64,000 bases of DNA from Sphingobacterium spiritivorum (GTDB lineage: Bacteria; Bacteroidota; Bacteroidia; Sphingobacteriales; Sphingobacteriaceae): contig NZ_CP068083.1 in assembly GCF_016725325.1 (NCBI RefSeq), forward strand, positions 3,472,001 to 3,536,000, in the 5' to 3' direction. Position numbers and translations under genes: made by a program. Shown here one piece after another: positions 28,222 to 36,339 of this stretch (positions are counted from its first letter, which is position 1; the number at the start of each line of letters is the position of its first letter). The notes beneath the pieces are model-generated. The model was not told where the DNA came from, did no database searches, and saw only the letters and a list, made by a program, of their open reading frames with translations.

Positions 28222-28258
28222 AAAAAAACGCTATTGAGAATATTCCCAATAGCGTTTT
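28222..28258 (-). terminator. Terminator of the GH125 gene, T-tract touching the murI start codon
   Basis: A perfect 12-base stem, 28225-28236 with 28247-28258, with an extra inner GAAT/ATTC pairing. On the minus strand the hairpin ends in seven T (28228-28222) immediately followed by the murI ATG (28221-28219). Confidence 0.85.
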
Positions 28259-28276
28259 ACCTTAAGAATATTCTGT

Positions 28277-29695
28277 TTACTTAAGCAAAGATGGCTTTTC
28301 TTTGTAAGTTTTCCACAACAATTCTCCAAATAATGTATTTGCCCATGCGAACCAGTGACGGGTGAATTTCGTAGGATCATCTTTATGGAAGGATTCGTGC
28401 ATAAATCCGGTGCCACCATGCGTATGAACCAGCGTCTGAATACAGTTGCGGATCTCTTCATCATTCGTCGAAGTAAATGCACGCATGATGATAGACATTG
28501 GCCAGATCATATCACGACCGATATGCGGGCCTCCGATACCTTCGGCTTTAGTTCCTTTAAAGAAGAACGGATTGTCTGCAGAAAGGATATATTTACGTGT
28601 ACGCTGATATACTTCATCATTAACATCCACAGCACCAAGGTACGGTAAAGCCAATAAACTTGGTACATTGGCGTCATCCATCATAAGGTGACTGCCGAAA
28701 CCGTCTACCTCAAAAGCGTATACACGACCAAATTGCGGGTGATCTATGATACCATATTTCTGAATAGCTTGTTCTACTTCATTGGCAAGGTTCTCCATTT
28801 TGGAAGCCAGATCCGTATTTTTGTTTACAGTACGTAAGATTTCAGCTGATTGTCTCAAGCTCACTACTGCAAACAGATTCGATGGAATCAGGAAGGAGAA
28901 GATAGTTGCATCATCCGATGGACGGAAGCTGGAACAGATCAGCCCTACAGGTTTCACGGGATAACCCAATCCATCTACTTGTAAGGTATCTGTACCACGG
29001 GCTGTTGTACGTTCGAATTTGTAAGGTCCTACACTTTCTTTACGCTGCTGCTCTACAAAAGTTTTGTAGATGTTTTGCTGTGCTTTCACCCATTCCTCAT
29101 CAAACGGAGTGGTGTCATTTGTAGCCTTCCAGTATGCATAAGACAATCGGATAGGATAACAAAGAGAATCTATTTCCCATTTGCGCTCATGGATACCCGG
29201 TTTCATATCCGTATGGTCACTGAACCATTCTCCTTTTTTAGTAGGATCGTTATAGAACGCATTTGCATAAGGATCAATAATGATACACTTGCTTTGCTTG
29301 CGGACTAATCCCATGATTAGATTCTGAAGATTTTTATCTTGCTTCATAAATGGGAGGTATGGCCATACCTGTGCGCTGCTGTCACGAAGCCACATCGCAT
29401 CGATATCACCCGTGATCACATAGGTAAGAGGTTTATTTCCATCTTTTTCCGGATAAACAGTTGTATCCAATGTATTTGGAAAACAATTGTTAAACATCCA
29501 TGCCATCTCTTTATTCGAAACTCCTTTTTGGAATTCGGTAATCACATCTTCAATGACTTTGCTGGAAAAATGTCTTTTATCTTTTGCAATACGTACTACC
29601 GGAAATGAATTTTGCATATCGGCGAATGAAAGTTTACTGGCCATCATTCCGGACGTCAGAAGGGCGGCATTTTGAATGAAAGTTCTTCGTTTCAT
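28277..29695 (-). CDS. GH125 family glycosidase (exo-alpha-1,6-mannosidase type), Tat-exported
   Basis: A protein of 472 residues when started at the ATG at 29695; an upstream ATG at 29770 would add 25 residues in front of the signal sequence. The N-terminus is MKRRTFIQNAALLTSGMM, a twin-arginine signal with K-R-R-T-F. The core shows the GH125 (DUF1237) motif YVITGDIDAMWLRDSSAQVW, plus FKGTKAEGIGGPHIGRDMIWP and the late THGGTGFMHESFHKDDP. Known GH125 enzymes are exo-alpha-1,6-mannosidases acting on N-glycan mannose. It is alone in its transcription unit, with no SusCD nearby, and is convergent with no gene. Substrate is inferred from family. Confidence 0.9.
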   Translation of the reverse strand: MKRRTFIQNAALLTSGMMASKLSFADMQNSFPVVRIAKDKRHFSSKVIEDVITEFQKGVSNKEMAWMFNNCFPNTLDTTVYPEKDGNKPLTYVITGDIDAMWLRDSSAQVWPYLPFMKQDKNLQNLIMGLVRKQSKCIIIDPYANAFYNDPTKKGEWFSDHTDMKPGIHERKWEIDSLCYPIRLSYAYWKATNDTTPFDEEWVKAQQNIYKTFVEQQRKESVGPYKFERTTARGTDTLQVDGLGYPVKPVGLICSSFRPSDDATIFSFLIPSNLFAVVSLRQSAEILRTVNKNTDLASKMENLANEVEQAIQKYGIIDHPQFGRVYAFEVDGFGSHLMMDDANVPSLLALPYLGAVDVNDEVYQRTRKYILSADNPFFFKGTKAEGIGGPHIGRDMIWPMSIIMRAFTSTNDEEIRNCIQTLVHTHGGTGFMHESFHKDDPTKFTRHWFAWANTLFGELLWKTYKEKPSLLK

Positions 29696-29885
29696 TATGG
29701 TGGAGTTATAAATTAGTTTCTGTAATAATTTGCAATATAATAAAAATATATTTCTTTTTAAGCGTGGCAAATACGTTTTAGCTTTATCAAAACTGACATT
29801 GGCAGAAATCGAGTCAATAATATTTAGTTAATTTGCAGTTAGGAATGGATTTTGCTTGTAGAATCCGTTGAAACTTGATATATAT

Positions 29886-31526
29886 ATGAAATTCACATTA
29901 CTCAGACCCTGGCTGCGTTGGACCTTTGCCGTTTTGCCTTTATCACTCGTATCTCATACTGCATTAGCACAGGTCAGAAACCAGACATATTCTTATCAAT
30001 ATTATCAGAAATTCAACGAACTTGTCTATTCTCCTGATACCAGAGAGTTTACCTCATCCAAACCCTTTATATTTAAGGATCAGCTTTTATCTAAATATGA
30101 CTCTTTACAAAATGTTGGGCATGTAGATTCGGACAATATCTTTATGCGTAAGATTTTTAATGAACATCTGGTACAGGTAGAAAAGGAAGATCATACTTTT
30201 TACCTTGATTTTATGCCGGATTTTCAGATTGGTAAAGATCTGATGGGAGACAAACGCAGTACATGGATGAATACACGCGGGGTGCAGGCAGGTCTGACAA
30301 TAGGAGACAAGTTTACATTCTATGCCAACGCTTTTGAGAATCAGGCAAGGTTTCCAGAGTATCTGGATACTTATATGACGCAGAATATGTTAATTCCTGG
30401 ACAGGGAGTTACCAAATTACAATCTAATAATGTCAAAGACTGGATGTATGCAACTGCAAGTGCAACTTATGATGTAAATCCTTACTTACAGGTCACACTG
30501 GCATACGATAAAAACTTTATCGGAGACGGTTACCGTTCTTTATTACTTTCAGATTTTTCATCCAACTATTCCCATCTTAAGCTGAAAGGTAAAATTGGTA
30601 ATGTGCAATATACTTCGATATGGGCTTATATGACAGACCCCAAAAATCCGAGGGTGGATTCACTCAATTCGGGAGGCCGTTTCGGGGATGGAATCAAGTG
30701 GGGTGCATTTCAGTATTTAGATTATAATGCGACAAATAAGTTGTCAGTAGGTTTTTTTCAGGCGGTGATCTGGGCAAATCAGAATGAAGCCGGTAAAAGA
30801 GGATTTGATTTTAACTACATTAACCCTATAATCTTTCTGCGTGCTGTAGAATCTAATAATGCCTCTTCACCGGATAAAATGTTTTTGGGACTTAACGCCA
30901 AATATAAAGTGTTGCGCAATGCAACTGTATATGGTCAGTTCTTACTTGGGGAGTTCACTGCAAGCGAATTTTTCAAAGGAAATGGCTACGCCCACAATAA
31001 GTGGGGAGTACAGCTTGGTGCACGTGGATTTGATCTGTTTGGTGTGAAAAGCCTTAATTTTCTGGGAGAATTTAATACCGTACGCCCATACACCTATCAG
31101 CACTTTACTTCTATATCTAACTATAGTAATCATGGTGAACCTCTGGCGCATCCTTCCGGAGCTAATTTCAGAGAATTTATCGGAATGCTGAATTACTCAT
31201 GGAAGCGATTTGATTTCTCAGGACAGTTGATTTATAACAGATTTGGTACAGACCCTAATCCGGATATCAATATGGGAGGAGATATCTTCCAATCTTATCA
31301 GACTATCCCGAATATGTATGGAAATTCGATCGGACAGGGTGTCAAGAATAATCTGTACTACGGAGATGTGAGAGCTGCATATGTACTGAATCCGAAATAT
31401 AATCTGAGATTTGAAGTGGGATATACCCAACGTTATCGCCAGATCGAAAATCTTCCGACGCAAAAATCGGGTGTTATTTCAGTAGGACTGCGGTCGTCGT
31501 TCCGTAATTTTTATGGAGATTTCTAA
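29886..31526 (+). CDS. Outer-membrane beta-barrel protein of the RemB/Wzi-like type
   Basis: A protein of 546 residues when started at the ATG at 29886; the upstream ATG at 29868 adds six residues. It has a signal peptide (cleavage near SHTALAQ) and an outer-membrane barrel pattern with many alternating aromatic strands, such as WMYATASATYDVNPYLQVT, KYKVLRNATVYGQFLL and a final strand SGVISVGLRSSFRNFYGDF ending in Phe. The layout resembles Flavobacterium RemB, described in gliding motility, and more distantly the capsule-assembly barrel Wzi. That assignment is from memory. The actual role in this species, which probably does not glide, is unknown. It is followed 33 bases later by aroQ. Confidence 0.65.
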   Translation: MKFTLLRPWLRWTFAVLPLSLVSHTALAQVRNQTYSYQYYQKFNELVYSPDTREFTSSKPFIFKDQLLSKYDSLQNVGHVDSDNIFMRKIFNEHLVQVEKEDHTFYLDFMPDFQIGKDLMGDKRSTWMNTRGVQAGLTIGDKFTFYANAFENQARFPEYLDTYMTQNMLIPGQGVTKLQSNNVKDWMYATASATYDVNPYLQVTLAYDKNFIGDGYRSLLLSDFSSNYSHLKLKGKIGNVQYTSIWAYMTDPKNPRVDSLNSGGRFGDGIKWGAFQYLDYNATNKLSVGFFQAVIWANQNEAGKRGFDFNYINPIIFLRAVESNNASSPDKMFLGLNAKYKVLRNATVYGQFLLGEFTASEFFKGNGYAHNKWGVQLGARGFDLFGVKSLNFLGEFNTVRPYTYQHFTSISNYSNHGEPLAHPSGANFREFIGMLNYSWKRFDFSGQLIYNRFGTDPNPDINMGGDIFQSYQTIPNMYGNSIGQGVKNNLYYGDVRAAYVLNPKYNLRFEVGYTQRYRQIENLPTQKSGVISVGLRSSFRNFYGDF

Positions 31527-31534
31527 GAATAACC

Positions 31535-31542
31535 TATCTTTA
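31535..31542 (+). promoter_or_regulatory. Possible -7 box (TATCTTTA) for aroQ
   Basis: TATCTTTA differs from the Bacteroidota -7 consensus TAnnTTTG in the last base and lies 17 bases before the aroQ start. No convincing -33 box is seen. Confidence 0.35.
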
Positions 31543-31559
31543 CGGAATAGCATAAGCAC

Positions 31560-31982
31560 ATGAAAAAAATATTAATAATCAACGGTCCGAATCTTAATCT
31601 CTTAGGTGTGAGGGAAAAGAGTATTTACGGAGATCAGGATTTTAAGTCATATTTTGAGACATTGAAACAAAGGTTTCCGGAACTGGAGCTGAACTATTTT
31701 CAGAGCAATTCAGAAGGGACAATTATTGACAAAATTCATGAAGTAGGCTTTGATATCGATGGGATTGTGTTAAATGCGGGTGCATATACCCATACTTCTG
31801 TTGCTATAGGAGATGCCATTGCAGCTGTAAAGACAGCAGTTATAGAGGTACATATTTCCAATGTATACGCCCGCGAAGAATTTCGGCATAAATCATATTT
31901 GGCCAAGAACTGCAAAGGTGTAATTTGTGGATTTGGATTGGACGGCTATCGTTTAGCTATTGAGGGACTGATCCAGGCGTAA
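31560..31982 (+). CDS. aroQ: Type II 3-dehydroquinate dehydratase
   Basis: A protein of 140 residues. The type II signature is present: INGPNLNLLGVREKSIYG with R18 and Y23 in the active-site lid, the central NAGAYTHTSVAIGDA and the catalytic histidine region VEVHISNVYAREEFRHKS. It dehydrates 3-dehydroquinate in the shikimate pathway as a dodecamer in the cytoplasm. A short compact gene with a strong convergent terminator downstream. Confidence 0.96.
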   Translation: MKKILIINGPNLNLLGVREKSIYGDQDFKSYFETLKQRFPELELNYFQSNSEGTIIDKIHEVGFDIDGIVLNAGAYTHTSVAIGDAIAAVKTAVIEVHISNVYAREEFRHKSYLAKNCKGVICGFGLDGYRLAIEGLIQA

Positions 31983-31998
31983 TATAAATAACATAATG

Positions 31999-32034
31999 AA
32001 ACGGGCTGTTCTGATTATCAGAACAGCCCGTTTT
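31999..32034. terminator. Bidirectional terminator between aroQ and the Bcr/CflA gene
   Basis: A near-perfect inverted repeat, 31999-32015 with 32017-32033 (in practice a loop of four), with T and A runs on either side. It serves the convergent aroQ and Bcr/CflA genes. Confidence 0.9.
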
Positions 32035-32038
32035 GGTA

Positions 32039-33244
32039 TTATTCAGTTGCTGGTTTTAGTAATTTCGGCAGATATAAGTATATAATAAGCCCTAAAAACG
32101 AGCATGCAGACATAACGATAACCATGGGCAGCGCAGTATTGTTATGTAATATACTCACCGCTCCGGAAGCCAGTGCTCCAATACCCATTTGAAAGCAACC
32201 CAATAATGCAGAAGCGCTTCCGGCAAGTTCTTTGAATGGTGCTAGTGCTAATGCGGACGTATTCGGGAAAATAAATCCCTGAGCCAGAAGAATTAGAAAA
32301 ATAAATCCAACCATGGTAGGAAGAGTAATCCAGCCACCTAACGTTACAACAATAAATAATGCGGAAATACTCACCTGTAGGCGTGATGCAAATTTAGAGA
32401 TGTCACTGCTTGACCATCTGTTGAGCGCAATCCGATTGATCTGGGTAGCCAGTATAAGTGCAGAGGCTATTATCGCAAATACGATTCCGTATTCTGATTC
32501 TGTAAGTCCGTATAGTTCCTGCATGACAAATGGTGATCCGGCCAGATAGGCGTATAATGCCGATGCAGTAAGTGCACTGACGAGACAAAAGCTCAAAAAT
32601 TGAGGATTTTTACAAACCGTCCAAAAGTTAAGCGTTACCTGTTTTGGTGCTAAAGAAAGATTTTTATTTCCGGCAAATGATTCGGGTAATAAGAAAATAA
32701 CGCTGATTAAAATAAGGGTCGCCATGACAGTCAGAATGGTAAAGATCATATGCCATTCAAAGTGTGACATGACAAACGCCCCTACACTGGGTGCCAGAAT
32801 AGGAGAGATGCCTACTATTAGCATCAGCATGCTGAATATCTTTGCAGACTCCTGCGGTCCGAAATAGTCTCTCACCATTGCCCGTGAAGCGACCATACCA
32901 GAGCAGCTGCCTAGCGCCTGTATAAAACGGAAGACAATCAGCTGTTCAATATTAGTGGAAAAAATACACATTATGGATGCGAAAACATACAGACTGATTC
33001 CCACAATCAGTGGTTTCTTACGTCCGAATTTGTCAAGAAGAGGTCCGTATACGAGCTGACCAATAGCAATACCTATAAAAAATGAAGAAAGGGAAAGTTG
33101 TACGCGATCTACAGAAGTGTCAAAATCCGATGCTATGGTTTTAAAAGCCGGCAGATACATATCGATAGAGAACGGGCCGATTGCCGATAACAGACCCAGA
33201 ATAAAAATAATAGTACTTCGTTTGAATTTACTGAAATTGTGCAT
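32039..33244 (-). CDS. Bcr/CflA-family multidrug efflux transporter (MFS)
   Basis: A protein of 401 residues with 12 predicted membrane helices of the major facilitator type. The start reads FILGLLSAIGPFSIDMYLPAF, the usual Bcr/CflA opening helix with the conserved D-x-Y/x-L-P; the loop 2-3 motif is YGPLLDKFGRKKPLIVG, and SRAMVRDYFG follows helix 4, also typical. Bcr/CflA pumps export drugs such as bicyclomycin or chloramphenicol with proton influx. Substrate not known. The gene stands alone between a terminator and the lgt hairpin. Confidence 0.93.
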   Translation of the reverse strand: MHNFSKFKRSTIIFILGLLSAIGPFSIDMYLPAFKTIASDFDTSVDRVQLSLSSFFIGIAIGQLVYGPLLDKFGRKKPLIVGISLYVFASIMCIFSTNIEQLIVFRFIQALGSCSGMVASRAMVRDYFGPQESAKIFSMLMLIVGISPILAPSVGAFVMSHFEWHMIFTILTVMATLILISVIFLLPESFAGNKNLSLAPKQVTLNFWTVCKNPQFLSFCLVSALTASALYAYLAGSPFVMQELYGLTESEYGIVFAIIASALILATQINRIALNRWSSSDISKFASRLQVSISALFIVVTLGGWITLPTMVGFIFLILLAQGFIFPNTSALALAPFKELAGSASALLGCFQMGIGALASGAVSILHNNTALPMVIVMSACSFLGLIIYLYLPKLLKPATE

Positions 33245-33257
33245 ATATATTAAAAAT

Positions 33258-33289
33258 AAAAAAGCCCTTTTTTGCTAAAAAGGGCTTTT
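33258..33289 (-). terminator. Terminator of lgt
   Basis: Inverted repeat built on AAAAAGCCC...GGGCTTTT with a 10-base loop region; on the minus strand it is followed by a T-rich tract. It lies 5 bases downstream of the lgt stop and upstream of the Bcr/CflA start. Confidence 0.85.
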
Positions 33290-33293
33290 ATGA

Positions 33294-34124
33294 TTATTTG
33301 GATTGACCTTCTTTTGGTTTTCGGAAGATCAGATAAAAACCCGCAAGAATAAATGGAATACTCAGGATCTGTCCCATATTAAATAACATGTTCTTTTCGA
33401 AATCTTCCTGATCAATTTTGAAGTATTCCAGAACAAAACGGGCACCGAATAATAATACCAGAAATATACCGAACATATATCCGGATTTGAGAATGCTTTT
33501 CTTATTGTAAAGGTACCACATCACAATAAAAATAATTACATAAGCCAATGCTTCATACAGTTGGCCCGGGTGACGGGGAATATTGTCAATGTTTTTGAAT
33601 ACCACGCCCCAGGGAAGATCTGTAGGCGGGCCAATCATTTCAGAGTTGAAGAAGTTACCAAGTCTTACAAAAGCACCGGCTATTGGCACTACAATCACAA
33701 GACGATCTGCCACCCACATAAAATTGATTTTTGTTTTTCTGGCAAACAGATAGATTGATGTCAATATCCCTACAGCAGCGCCATGACTGGCTAAACCTGC
33801 AAAACCTGTCAGCTGGAAATTGCCATTTGCATCCCAGCGGAAAGGAAGGAAAATCTCCATAATATGATCTTTGTAGTAATCAAACTCATAAAACAGACAA
33901 TGTCCCAAGCGGGCACCGATTAATGTTCCTAAGAAAATATAAATACTTAACTGATCCAGCTGCTCCTGTGTTTTGCCTTCTCTTTTGAAGATCTTCAACA
34001 TCAGGACATACGATATGGCAAATGCTGCCAGCCAGCACAGTGCATAATAACGTAATCCAAAAGAACCGATCTTAAATATTTCAGGATGAATATCCCAGTA
34101 GATTATATTGAAAAGATTTTCCAT
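33294..34124 (-). CDS. lgt: Prolipoprotein diacylglyceryl transferase
   Basis: A protein of 276 residues with about seven membrane helices. Conserved Lgt features: LRYYALCWLAAFAISY at the N-terminus, GTLIGARLGHCLFYE, the Lgt signature GAFVRLGNFFNSEMIG near residue 155 and PRHPGQLYEA near 183. It attaches a diacylglyceryl group to the lipobox cysteine of all lipoproteins, including those in the SusD operon at the left end. A possible -7 box lies upstream (34149-34156). Confidence 0.96.
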   Translation of the reverse strand: MENLFNIIYWDIHPEIFKIGSFGLRYYALCWLAAFAISYVLMLKIFKREGKTQEQLDQLSIYIFLGTLIGARLGHCLFYEFDYYKDHIMEIFLPFRWDANGNFQLTGFAGLASHGAAVGILTSIYLFARKTKINFMWVADRLVIVVPIAGAFVRLGNFFNSEMIGPPTDLPWGVVFKNIDNIPRHPGQLYEALAYVIIFIVMWYLYNKKSILKSGYMFGIFLVLLFGARFVLEYFKIDQEDFEKNMLFNMGQILSIPFILAGFYLIFRKPKEGQSK

Positions 34125-34148
34125 TTGTTATGAACTATTTTGATGCTG

Positions 34149-34156
34149 TAAAGATA
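34149..34156 (-). promoter_or_regulatory. Possible -7 box (TATCTTTA) of lgt
   Basis: On the minus strand the sequence reads TATCTTTA, one base off the TAnnTTTG consensus, 25 bases upstream of the lgt start. Confidence 0.4.
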
Positions 34157-34546
34157 GTATTTCTCTACCTTTTTAAAAGGCTTTGTCCAAATGTTTTAAG
34201 GCAGACGAAAACCGTAGTGCAATACGTGTTATCTTATTCTGTTGTAGTAGGGTTATTCTGTGTAAGTTAAAACTTACTTCAGATTCACGGGTAATATTTT
34301 CAATACATCTTCATCATTAAAAACAGGACACACAACTGATCGCTGCATCCATAGAATTATTCTTTCCGTAAAGAATTGGGGAAAAGAACGTATTATTCTG
34401 AATTTTTGATTATTTTACATTCTCATCCCGGCAGAGTGTATTATACTGTGCTGTCAGGGAAGAAGATGCAGATTATAATCCTTGTTTTTGAATACGATTG
34501 AAACAGAATACAGGTTTCCATTCCGAAAACTTCAGATTATCTTTTT

Positions 34547-34554
34547 TAACTTTG
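34547..34554 (+). promoter_or_regulatory. -7 box (TAACTTTG) of the M42 peptidase gene
   Basis: A perfect match to TAnnTTTG, 48 bases upstream of the start at 34603. The -33 element is not obvious. Confidence 0.5.
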
Positions 34555-34602
34555 CCCTGACGTTACTGTATAAGTAAAAATATCTGAAATCATTAATTGA
34601 AT

Positions 34603-35721
34603 ATGGCTAAGAAAAGTGAAAAAACAGAAAAAAAACATACACCGATAGTGACGAAAGAGTCGCTTTCTTTTTTTGAAAAATACATAAATAATCCTTCACC
34701 AACAGGTTTTGAGTGGGAAGGTCAGCGCATGTGGCTGGATTATCTGAAACCGTATGTGGATAAGACTTATATTGATAATTATGGTACTGCTGTTGGAATT
34801 ATCAATCCGGATGCGCCTTATAAAGTAGTTATAGAAGCACATGCAGATGAGATTTCCTGGTTTGTAAACTACATTACCAAAGATGGTTTGATCTATGTTA
34901 TCCGTAACGGAGGTTCAGATCATCAGATTGCACCTTCCAAACGTGTAAATATCCATACAGATAAAGGAACCGTAAAAGCTGTTTTCGGATGGCCGGCTAT
35001 TCATACCCGTTCGGGAGAAAAGGAAGAAGCGCCTACTCTCAAAAATATTTTTCTGGATTGTGGCTGTACCAGCAAAGAAGAAGTGGAGGAGTTGGGTATT
35101 CACGTAGGTTCAGTAGTTACTTATGAGGATGAATTTATGATCCTCAATGACCGGTATTATGTAGGACGCGCACTGGACAACCGTGCGGGTGGATTCATGA
35201 TCACCGAGGTAGCGCGTTTGCTGAAGGAAAATAAGAAAAAATTGCCTTTTGGTCTTTATATCGTTAACTCTGTGCAGGAAGAAATTGGCCTTCGCGGAGC
35301 AGAAATGATTGCAGATTATATCAAACCTCATGTTGCTATTGTGACCGATGTAACCCACGATACACAAACACCTATGATCAATAAGATTACACAGGGAGAC
35401 CTGGCTTGTGGTAGCGGACCAGTATTGTCCTATGCACCTGCAGTGCAGATCAATCTGAATAAACTGTTAGTCAAGGTTGCGGAGCAGAATCAGATTCCGT
35501 TTCAAAGACAAGCGTCCTCCAGATATACAGGTACGGATACGGATGCCTTTGCGTACTCTAACGGTGGTGTACCTTCTGCATTGATTTCTTTACCGCTGCG
35601 TTATATGCATACTACAGTAGAGATGATTCATAAAGAAGATGTAGATAATGTAATCAGGCTGATCTATGAAACTGTACTGGCGATAGAAGAAGGACAGGAT
35701 TTCAGAACATTCCAAAGTTAA
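34603..35721 (+). CDS. M42-family metallopeptidase (glutamyl aminopeptidase/tetrahedral aminopeptidase type)
   Basis: A protein of 372 residues from the ATG at 34603; a TTG two codons earlier is less likely. The binuclear metal ligands are in place: H of EAHADEISW, D of VGRALDNRAGG, the EE pair of SVQEEIGLRG, D of IVTDVTHDT and H of RYMHTTVEM. M42 enzymes form dodecameric tetrahedral aminopeptidases that trim peptides in the cytoplasm. No signal peptide is present. It lies 43 bases before the DUF3467 gene and may be cotranscribed with it. Confidence 0.94.
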   Translation: MAKKSEKTEKKHTPIVTKESLSFFEKYINNPSPTGFEWEGQRMWLDYLKPYVDKTYIDNYGTAVGIINPDAPYKVVIEAHADEISWFVNYITKDGLIYVIRNGGSDHQIAPSKRVNIHTDKGTVKAVFGWPAIHTRSGEKEEAPTLKNIFLDCGCTSKEEVEELGIHVGSVVTYEDEFMILNDRYYVGRALDNRAGGFMITEVARLLKENKKKLPFGLYIVNSVQEEIGLRGAEMIADYIKPHVAIVTDVTHDTQTPMINKITQGDLACGSGPVLSYAPAVQINLNKLLVKVAEQNQIPFQRQASSRYTGTDTDAFAYSNGGVPSALISLPLRYMHTTVEMIHKEDVDNVIRLIYETVLAIEEGQDFRTFQS

Positions 35722-35764
35722 TAATAAGACTATATTATAAAACCCTAAACATATTACAATAAGA

Positions 35765-36076
35765 ATGGAAAATAACAATCAGGAGAATCAGGAATTAAGT
35801 ATTGAACTGACGGAAGATACAGCAGAAGGAGTATACTCCAATCTGGCTATTATTACGCATTCATCTACAGAGTTTGTTGTGGATTTTGTTCGTATCATGC
35901 CCGGTGTACCAAAGGCAAAGGTCAAATCCAGAATTATTTTGACTCCCGAACATGCTAAAAGACTTTTAGGTGCTTTGCAAGATAATATTAACCGTTTTGA
36001 AGCGCAAAACGGACCTATTAAAGCCAACGATAATACATTGCCACTTAATTTTGGAACTCCAAAAGGAGAAGCATAA
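35765..36076 (+). CDS. DUF3467 protein
   Basis: A protein of 103 residues that matches the DUF3467 pattern: EGVYSNLAIITHSSTEFVVDF, then ILTPEHAKRLLGALQDNINRFE. Proteins of this family are small cytoplasmic proteins common in Bacteroidota; no activity is known. It begins 43 bases after the M42 peptidase gene. A strong hairpin follows. Confidence 0.88.
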   Translation: MENNNQENQELSIELTEDTAEGVYSNLAIITHSSTEFVVDFVRIMPGVPKAKVKSRIILTPEHAKRLLGALQDNINRFEAQNGPIKANDNTLPLNFGTPKGEA

Positions 36077-36087
36077 TTAAAAATCTC

Positions 36088-36126
36088 TTGCTGCCTTTAT
36101 GCGCTTATTCCGCATAAAGGCAGCAA
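36088..36126 (+). terminator. Hairpin after the DUF3467 gene
   Basis: A perfect 16-base stem, 36088-36103 with 36111-36126 and a 7-base loop. There is no clear T-run after it, so it is a strong hairpin with probable terminator role. Confidence 0.7.
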
Positions 36127-36339
36127 TTGCTTGTAAAACAGACCTATCCTTCCATCTGTTTTAAACTACACGTACCGGTCACTATATCAGGATATTCAGA
36201 CTTTCTTTCGTGAAAATTAGTTGATTAATTTCAAAAAAATACTAAGTTAGGATAACAGTTGGCATTATTTTTTGTTTGAATGATGTATGATCGCTGATCT
36301 TAACTTTTCACTTACATTAAATTTTAAAAAATAATATAT

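Larger units (their letters stand above)
34125..34602. other. Intergenic region between lgt and the M42 peptidase
   Basis: 478 bases with no recognisable gene or RNA. It must hold both divergent promoters; the only clear signals are a TATCTTTA box on the minus strand (34149-34156) and TAACTTTG on the plus strand (34547-34554). The middle 300 bases show no coding pattern or repeat that I can see. Confidence 0.6.
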
